In this document: positions 1 through 4,097 of the stretch, piece by piece | Position numbering within the stretch: the first letter of the stretch is position 1 | Layout of the letters: the number at the start of each line of letters is the position of its first letter | Origin: Burkholderiaceae bacterium | Lineage (GTDB): Bacteria > Pseudomonadota > Gammaproteobacteria > Burkholderiales > Burkholderiaceae_C | Length of the DNA stretch: 5,732 nucleotides | Direction of reading: 5' to 3' | Assembly (NCBI GenBank): GCA_017999135.1 | Contig: JAGOBT010000238.1 | Location: 1-5,732, forward strand | Notes under the pieces: model-generated | The model's database searches: none | Seen by the model: only the letters and a program-made list of their open reading frames with translations | What the model was told of the DNA's origin: nothing | Made by a program: the position numbers and the translations under genes

Positions 1-353
1 GCGGCCACGCCGTTGACGGCGCACACCACCGGCATGGGCAGCGCACGCAGGTCGAGCACGATGCGGTTGGTCACGGCATGCATGGCATCGGCCGCGCGGT
101 TGCCGGGGCTGCGGCCCTGCGGATCGGGCGTGGCGATGCCGCCGGCCAGATCGGCCCCCGAGCAGAAGGCGCGGCCGGCACCCGTCAGCACCAGCGCCCG
201 CACGCTGGTGTCGGCCGCCACATCGGCGATGGCGCGCAGCAGACTGGCCTGCAGCGTGGCGCTGATCGGGTTCAGCCGCGCCGGGTTGTCCAGCGTCAGG
301 ATGGCGATGTCGCCGTCGCGGGCCAACTGCAGTTCGGCATAGGGGCTGGTCAT
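1..353 (-). CDS. Enoyl-CoA hydratase/isomerase family protein (partial, C-terminus beyond window)
   Basis: The first 117 residues of a crotonase-fold protein are visible; the rest lies beyond the left edge (family members usually have about 260 residues). The start is the ATG at 353-351, 13 nt after the stop of the DUF6285 gene, with only a weak GGAA as ribosome binding site. The N-terminus has the family pattern: a beta strand, then TLDNPARLNPIS (residues 20-31), VRALVLTGAGRAFCSGADL (51-69) and PMPVVCAVNGVA (106-117). The segment FCSGADL supplies the first oxyanion-hole backbone NH of crotonases; the second would be in the glycine-rich turn just after NGVA, at the cut edge. Known for the family: hydration or isomerisation of enoyl-CoA thioesters in beta-oxidation and related routes, in the cytoplasm. 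Catalytic acid residues lie outside the window, so hydratase, isomerase or hydrolase cannot be told apart. It is the fifth gene of the minus-strand cluster, and its neighbours suggest acyl-CoA catabolism. Confidence 0.9.
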   Translation of the reverse strand, partial: MTSPYAELQLARDGDIAILTLDNPARLNPISATLQASLLRAIADVAADTSVRALVLTGAGRAFCSGADLAGGIATPDPQGRSPGNRAADAMHAVTNRIVLDLRALPMPVVCAVNGVA

Positions 354-366
354 GGGGTTCCGTCGG

Positions 367-786
367 TCATGGGGCGGTGGAGCCCGGGGGCGCCGCGTGG
401 CGTTGGAAGGTGTCGTAGCCGGGCTGGTCGACCGCCAGCTTGGCCAGGGTGGTGGCCCACAGGTGGTCGGCCAGGCCGGGGTGGCTGCTGTCGAGGCTGC
501 CATCGGCCAGGCGGCTGGCCAGGCGGTGGTTCAGGGCGGCCAGGTCGGCCGCATCGGCATGGCCGGCCGGCAGGCCCAGCAGCCCCTGCAGGCGCTGGCA
601 TTCGGCCGCGTCGGCGGCCGGGGCCAGCTGCGTCTGGCGCGCCACGGTGTCGACCATGTTGGCGGCCACCCGCGCCTGGTAGGCCAGCGCCTGGTCGCCA
701 TGGCGGGCCAGGGCCGGGCCGGCCTCCTCGCGCAGGAAGCGCGCCACGGCCGTCAGCAGTTGTTCCGGGGTCGGCAAGTCGTGCAT
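367..786 (-). CDS. DUF6285 family protein, probable partner of the upstream kinase
   Basis: A 139-residue, mostly helical protein with no signal peptide or membrane segment. The N-terminal block PTPEQLLTAVARFLREE (5-21), followed by LAYQARVAANMVDTVARQ (about 34-51), matches what I know of DUF6285, a family of short proteins usually encoded beside phosphotransferase-family kinases in acyl-CoA operons. The ATG at 786 lies one base after the kinase stop (TGA-G-ATG), which indicates translational coupling and fits stoichiometric production of the two. Known from memory: in the Pseudomonas putida levulinate operon the small protein LvaB is needed for activity of the kinase LvaA, and I believe LvaB belongs to this family. 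By inference this protein is an accessory subunit of the kinase at 788-1783, not an enzyme itself; no catalytic motif is visible. Family assignment is fairly sure; the role is inferred. Confidence 0.82.
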   Translation of the reverse strand: MHDLPTPEQLLTAVARFLREEAGPALARHGDQALAYQARVAANMVDTVARQTQLAPAADAAECQRLQGLLGLPAGHADAADLAALNHRLASRLADGSLDSSHPGLADHLWATTLAKLAVDQPGYDTFQRHAAPPGSTAP

Positions 787-787
787 C

Positions 788-1783
788 TCAGCTCACGGCA
801 GGTCGGGGCAGCAACAGGTCCAGCAGGTCGATCTCGGCCTCGGACGCGCGGCGGCCGATGGCGGCCTTCTCCATCACCGGCTCGGCGCCGCTGAGCCAGG
901 CCTCGCCCATGCTCTCGCAGATGACGCCCCAGCGCAGGCTGCCCAGCACCTGCCACCAGTGCACGCGAGCTTCGTCGACCGTGCCGCCGGCGTTGCGGTA
1001 GCCGTCGAACAGCTGGGCCCAGTGGCCGAAGCCGCCCACCGGCCGCTGGTGGCGGCCGTAGCGCCAGCTGTTGACGCCCAGCCAGCCCAGGTCGGCCATC
1101 GGGTCGCCGAGGTGGGCCAGCTCCCAGTCCAGCACGCCGACCAGCTGGCCGCCGTCAGCGTCCAGGTCGACCATCAGGTTGCCGTTGCGGAAATCACCAT
1201 GCACCAGGGCCGGCACCGCCACGTCGGCCGGCGCATGGTCGGCCAGCCAGCGCAGCGCCAGCTGGAACACCGGCCGCACCGTGCCGTGGCGGGCATGCCA
1301 GTCGGCCAGGTGCTGCACCTCGGCGCGCGGCTGGGTGCGGCGCAGTGCGGGGCCGCCGGCCATGTCGACGGCATGGATGCGTGCCAGTGCGGCACCCACC
1401 TGCCAGGCCAGCGCCGGGCGGTGGGCCGCGGCCACACGCCGGCCCAGGGTTTCGCCGCGCAGGCGCTCCATCACGAAGCCGTCACCCAGGCCGTGCGCCG
1501 CTTGCAGCACCGCCACCACGGCCGGCACCGGCACACCGGCCGCGCCGGCGCGGCGGACCAGTTCGGCCTCGGCCACCAGGCCGGGGTTGCCGTTGCCGCG
1601 CCGTTCGGCACCCGGCGGGGCGCGGCGCAGGATCAACGGCTGCACCCCCGTGGCGGTGACGGCCTCGAAGGCCCAGGTCTCCTGGCTGGCACCACCGGAC
1701 AGGCGCTGGATGGCCTGCACCGGCACGGGCGCGGCGCCAGGCGGCGTCAACACCGCCGACAGGCCGTCGACCAGCACCGTCAC
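788..1783 (-). CDS. Phosphotransferase family (APH/ACAD10-11-like) kinase
   Basis: A 331-residue kinase of the aminoglycoside-phosphotransferase fold, of the type found in acyl-CoA operons and at the N-terminus of ACAD10/ACAD11. Visible motifs are the nucleotide loop LSGGASQETW (28-37), the strand LILRR (50-54), VMERL in the hinge (104-108), the catalytic loop HGDFRNGN (195-202; Asp197 catalytic, Asn202 metal ligand) and the metal-binding LDWE (218-221; Asp219), followed by GDPMADLGW (226-234). All key residues are present, so it should be active. The reading frame is open up to about 2056, but I chose the GTG at 1783-1781. It forms a GTGA overlap with the stop of the EthD gene, gives the family's usual N-terminus, and the extra upstream residues are only a shadow of the EthD gene. 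Family members are often annotated as antibiotic kinases, but this context points to phosphorylation of a hydroxyacyl-CoA, as reported for LvaA and ACAD11. The substrate here is unknown. Confidence 0.92.
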   Translation of the reverse strand: MTVLVDGLSAVLTPPGAAPVPVQAIQRLSGGASQETWAFEAVTATGVQPLILRRAPPGAERRGNGNPGLVAEAELVRRAGAAGVPVPAVVAVLQAAHGLGDGFVMERLRGETLGRRVAAAHRPALAWQVGAALARIHAVDMAGGPALRRTQPRAEVQHLADWHARHGTVRPVFQLALRWLADHAPADVAVPALVHGDFRNGNLMVDLDADGGQLVGVLDWELAHLGDPMADLGWLGVNSWRYGRHQRPVGGFGHWAQLFDGYRNAGGTVDEARVHWWQVLGSLRWGVICESMGEAWLSGAEPVMEKAAIGRRASEAEIDLLDLLLPRPAVS

Positions 1784-2196
1784 GGCTGGAACGGGCTGCC
1801 GGCCAGCGGCTGCAGCGCCACGCCGCCCGCCACCACGCCATGCTCGGCCACCAGGAACAGCGGCGAGGCCGACAGGTCGATGAAGCGCCGCTCGTCGGCC
1901 AGCAGTTCGGCCGCTGCGGCGCGTGCGGCGTCTCCGCGTGCGGCGGCGCGGTCGTCCAGGCTGTCCCACCACAGCTCGGCCACGCCGTCGAACGCCGTTG
2001 GCGACCCACGTGCCGCAGCCAGGCTGGCGGCCACCGGATCGTCCACCGTGTGGCACTGCACATAGCGGCGCAGCCGCATGGCCGGCGCATGGCGCGCCAC
2101 CAGCGGCGCATGGTGGTCACGCCAGTAGGCCTGGAAGGCGGCGCGGTCCAGCGACGGCAGGCGCCGCAGGCAGAACATCAGCTTGATCACTTGCAT
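1780..2196 (-). CDS. EthD domain-containing protein
   Basis: A 138-residue cytoplasmic protein with an EthD/dimeric alpha-beta barrel (ferredoxin-like) domain. The N-terminus VIKLMFCLRRLPSLDRAAFQ (3-22), then YWRDHHAPLV (24-33) and RRYVQCHTV (43-51), is the classic EthD signature, including the conserved Tyr-Trp and His-Ala-Pro. A second strand region contains FDGVAELWWDS (about 69-79). Named after EthD of the ethyl tert-butyl ether degradation cluster, these proteins are small and mostly of unproven function; some relatives are cofactor-free monooxygenases or cyclases. The ATG at 2196 places the first beta strand at residue 3, as usual in the family, although no Shine-Dalgarno is visible. 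The stop overlaps the kinase start by 4 nt (GTGA), so the two are translationally coupled. It lies 88 nt downstream of the thiolase, across a hairpin repeat. Its role in the pathway cannot be read from the sequence. Confidence 0.88.
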   Translation of the reverse strand: MQVIKLMFCLRRLPSLDRAAFQAYWRDHHAPLVARHAPAMRLRRYVQCHTVDDPVAASLAAARGSPTAFDGVAELWWDSLDDRAAARGDAARAAAAELLADERRFIDLSASPLFLVAEHGVVAGGVALQPLAGSPFQP

Positions 2197-2218
2197 GAAC
2201 CCAGCAGCCGCCGCGGAA

Positions 2219-2280
2219 CCGGCTTTGCCGGGCCACTGGCGGCGCCCCCTTGAGGGGGAGCGCCGCAGGCGCTCCGGGGG
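2219..2280. repeat. GC-rich multi-hairpin intergenic repeat
   Basis: The 88-nt gap between the thiolase and EthD genes is nearly filled by inverted repeats. CCGGC at 2219-2223 and GCCGG at 2227-2231 enclose TTT. CCCCCT at 2245-2250 pairs with AGGGGG at 2253-2258. GGAGCGCC at 2257-2264 pairs perfectly with GGCGCTCC at 2268-2275 around a GCA loop. The C run at 2245-2249 can instead pair with the G run at 2276-2280 and form one long stem enclosing the last hairpin. No T run follows on either strand, so it is not a standard intrinsic terminator. From memory, similar CCCCTTGAGGGG-type hairpins recur in intergenic regions of Burkholderiales, so this is probably a dispersed REP-like element. In mRNA it could protect the thiolase 3' end or reduce read-through to the downstream genes. 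The structure is seen directly; family and role are inferred. Confidence 0.7.
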
Positions 2281-2284
2281 TGGG

Positions 2285-3463
2285 TCAAAGTCTCTCCACG
2301 ATGGTCACGTTGGCCAGGCCGCCGCCTTCGCACATGGTCTGCAGGCCGTAGCGCTTGCCACGGGCATGCAGGGCATGCACCAGGGTGGTCATCAGCTTGG
2401 CGCCGCTGCCGCCCAGCGGGTGGCCCAGGGCAATGGCACCGCCGTTGACGTTGAGGCGGGCATGGTCGGCGCCGGTGGCGCGCAGCCAGGCCATCGGCAC
2501 CGGGGCGAAGGCTTCGTTCACCTCGTACAGGTCGATGTCGTCGATCTTCATGCCGGCCTTCTTCAGCGCGTGGGCGGTGGCCGGCAGCGGGGTTTCCAGC
2601 ATCACCACCGGGTCGCCGCCGATCACCGTCATGTGGTGCACGCGGGCCAGGGGCTGCACGCCCAGCAGCTTCAGGCCACGCTCGTTGACGACCATCAGGC
2701 CGGCGGCGCCGTCGCAGATCTGGCTGGCGCTGGCGGCCGTGCAGACGCCGCCTTCGGCGATCAGCTTGACGCCGGCCATGCCCTCGAGCGAGGCGTCGTA
2801 GCGGATGCCTTCGTCGGCGGTGTGCATCTCGCCGGTCTCGGTGCCGTCGTTCATGCGCACCTTCACCGGCACGATCTCCTTGGCGAAGGCGCCGGCCTTG
2901 GTGGCGGCGATCGCCCGCTTGTGGCTCTCGAGCGCATAGGCGTCGAGCTCCTCGCGCCGCATGCCGTACTTCTTGGCGATCATCTCGGCGCCAGTGAACT
3001 GGCTGAACTGCACGCCGGGGTAGCGGGCCTGGATGGCCGGGCTCATGTAGGTGCCGAAGCCGGCCTTGGCGGCGGCGGTGCTGGGCAGGCCCATGGGCAC
3101 GCGGGTCATGCTCTCGACGCCGGCGGCGATCACGATGTCCATGCTGCCGGCCATCACCGCCTGGGCGGCGAAGTGCAGCGCCTGCTGCGACGAGCCGCAC
3201 TGACGGTCCACCGAGGTGCCGGGCACCGATTCGGGCAGCTGGCTGGCCAGGATGGCGTTGCGCGCCACGTTCACGGCCTGCTCGCCGGCCTGGCCGACGC
3301 AGCCCATGATCACGTCCTCGACCAGGGCGGGGTCGCAGCCGGTGCGGGCCACCAGCGCATCCAGCACCTGGGCGGCCAGGTCGGCCGGGTGCCAGCCGGA
3401 AAGTTTGCCGTTGCGCTTGCCGCCGGCGGTGCGGGCGGCGGCGACGATGAAGGCTTCTGCCAT
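2285..3463 (-). CDS. Acetyl-CoA C-acyltransferase (thiolase family)
   Basis: A full-length thiolase of 392 residues, the usual size. It would cleave a 3-ketoacyl-CoA with CoA to give acetyl-CoA and a shortened acyl-CoA, or run the reverse condensation; these enzymes are cytoplasmic homotetramers. All active-site parts are present: the nucleophile Cys89 in SVDRQCGSSQQA (84-95), NEAFAP (316-321), His348 in GHPLGGSGAK (347-356) and the acid/base Cys378 in CEGGGLAN (378-385). The HPLGGSG form, where many thiolases have HPLGASG or HPIGATG, marks a subgroup often annotated as acetyl-CoA acetyltransferase in degradation clusters. The ATG at 3463 is well supported: AGGAG at 3471-3475 lies 7 nt upstream and the sequence AFIVAAARTAGGK starts at residue 4, as expected. 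It is first in the minus-strand cluster with a hydratase and an APH-type kinase, which suggests the final step of a beta-oxidation-like route. A biosynthetic role cannot be excluded. Confidence 0.95.
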   Translation of the reverse strand: MAEAFIVAAARTAGGKRNGKLSGWHPADLAAQVLDALVARTGCDPALVEDVIMGCVGQAGEQAVNVARNAILASQLPESVPGTSVDRQCGSSQQALHFAAQAVMAGSMDIVIAAGVESMTRVPMGLPSTAAAKAGFGTYMSPAIQARYPGVQFSQFTGAEMIAKKYGMRREELDAYALESHKRAIAATKAGAFAKEIVPVKVRMNDGTETGEMHTADEGIRYDASLEGMAGVKLIAEGGVCTAASASQICDGAAGLMVVNERGLKLLGVQPLARVHHMTVIGGDPVVMLETPLPATAHALKKAGMKIDDIDLYEVNEAFAPVPMAWLRATGADHARLNVNGGAIALGHPLGGSGAKLMTTLVHALHARGKRYGLQTMCEGGGLANVTIVERL

Positions 3464-3470
3464 GGTGGGG

Positions 3471-3475
3471 CTCCT
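3471..3475 (-). promoter_or_regulatory. Ribosome binding site of the thiolase gene
   Basis: AGGAG on the minus strand, 7 nt before the ATG at 3463. It is the only strong Shine-Dalgarno in the minus-strand cluster. The four downstream genes have weak or no such site, which fits translational coupling at least for the three with close junctions. Confidence 0.75.
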
Positions 3476-3605
3476 GGAATTGAATCAAGCCAGGATTGTT
3501 GGCGCCCGCCCGGGTGGCCGGGGTCGTCGGAAGCGATGATTTTTCTGCCGCGGCCGGTTTCCAGCGTTCTAGGGGCGTGCTGGCGGTGATGCGGCCGGCG
3601 CCCGG

Positions 3606-3611
3606 TATAAC
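3606..3611 (+). promoter_or_regulatory. Candidate -10 box for the lipoprotein gene
   Basis: TATAAC matches the sigma-70 -10 consensus TATAAT at five of six positions and stands out in very GC-rich surroundings, 44 nt before the start codon. No convincing -35 lies at the right distance; the nearest, TGGCGG at 3581-3586, is poor and gives a 19-nt spacer. I find no comparable box for the divergent thiolase gene in the 192-nt intergenic region 3464-3655. Confidence 0.35.
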
Positions 3612-3643
3612 CGCCGCTGGGCCTGCACGGCCCGCGCCACCCC

Positions 3644-3648
3644 GAGGA
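3644..3648 (+). promoter_or_regulatory. Ribosome binding site of the lipoprotein gene
   Basis: GAGGA lies 7 nt before the ATG at 3656 and supports that start. The chosen start also gives a well-formed lipoprotein signal peptide. Confidence 0.7.
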
Positions 3649-3655
3649 CCGAACG

Positions 3656-4096
3656 ATGTCACGCCGCCTGCTGATCACCACCGCCCTGGCCGCCGCCTTG
3701 CTGGGCGGCTGCACCATCCACCACCACCACCACCACCACCATGCGCCGCCGCCCCCGGCCAGCGGCAGCGGCGACCCGAAGGCGCCGCGCGTGATCGTCA
3801 GCAACGGCACCATCACCGTCGACCAGGACGTGCTGCGCTTCGCCAAGGACCAGACCAACGTCACCATCACCTGGCGGCTGGAAGGCAAGGGCGGGCGGCT
3901 GACCTTCCCCGAGAACGGCGTGGTGTTTGAGCGCGCCGCCGACGGCGAGATCGTCGACTGCAGGCGCAGCCAGGACAACACCGTGTTCAGCTGCGTCAAC
4001 AAGCACAGCCGGCCGGGGGTGTACCGCTATGGCATCAACGTCAATGAAGACGGCAAGCCGCTGAAGCCGCTGGATCCGTTCGTGATGAATGACTGA
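3656..4096 (+). CDS. Small lipoprotein with N-terminal octahistidine tract, function unknown
   Basis: A 146-residue predicted lipoprotein. It begins with a short basic n-region (MSRR), a hydrophobic stretch (5-16) and a lipobox LGGC ending at Cys19, so the mature protein would start with lipidated Cys19. Residue 20 is Thr, not Asp, which favours sorting to the outer membrane. After Thr-Ile come eight histidines in a row (22-29; seven CAC and one CAT codon, 3719-3742), then a Pro/Ser/Gly linker (31-41) and a compact domain (about 45-146) rich in alternating hydrophobic residues, suggesting a beta-sandwich. Cys102 and Cys113 could form a disulfide in the periplasm. The His tract looks suited to binding Zn, Ni, Cu or Co, but no known family is recognised and this is inference. 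It has its own ribosome binding site, is divergent from the thiolase and converges on the ATPase/TPR gene with one base between the stops, so it is probably transcribed alone. Confidence 0.88.
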   Translation: MSRRLLITTALAAALLGGCTIHHHHHHHHAPPPPASGSGDPKAPRVIVSNGTITVDQDVLRFAKDQTNVTITWRLEGKGGRLTFPENGVVFERAADGEIVDCRRSQDNTVFSCVNKHSRPGVYRYGINVNEDGKPLKPLDPFVMND

Positions 4097-4097
4097 G

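Noticed and set aside
1784..2056. A 91-residue N-terminal extension of the kinase, since its frame stays open to an upstream ATG
   Set aside because: It lies in the coding region of the EthD gene, is Arg/Gly-rich with no resemblance to the family, and the GTG at 1783 overlapping the EthD stop gives the normal family N-terminus.
78..2065. Long plus-strand open frames opposite the minus-strand genes
   Set aside because: The predicted proteins are rich in Arg, Gly, Ala and Pro or in His, Gly and Gln, as expected for shadows of GC-rich genes. They match no family, while the minus strand encodes recognisable proteins throughout.
3480..3488. TTGAATCAA palindrome upstream of the thiolase as an operator
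   Set aside because: Arms of only four bases around one centre base; this is expected by chance and matches no operator I can name.
3536..3545. T run at 3540-3544 as part of an intrinsic terminator
   Set aside because: No stable hairpin stands directly before it, and no plus-strand gene ends upstream of it.
2183..3589. A 468-residue plus-strand open frame opposite the thiolase, and a 491-residue minus-strand frame over the same region
   Set aside because: Both have low-complexity shadow composition. The thiolase in the third frame has complete active-site motifs and a good ribosome binding site.
3719..3742. CAC repeat as an engineered His-tag or vector sequence
   Set aside because: It lies inside a native-looking lipoprotein gene with a matching signal peptide, uses CAC almost exclusively like the GC-rich host, and has no flanking vector sequence or protease site.
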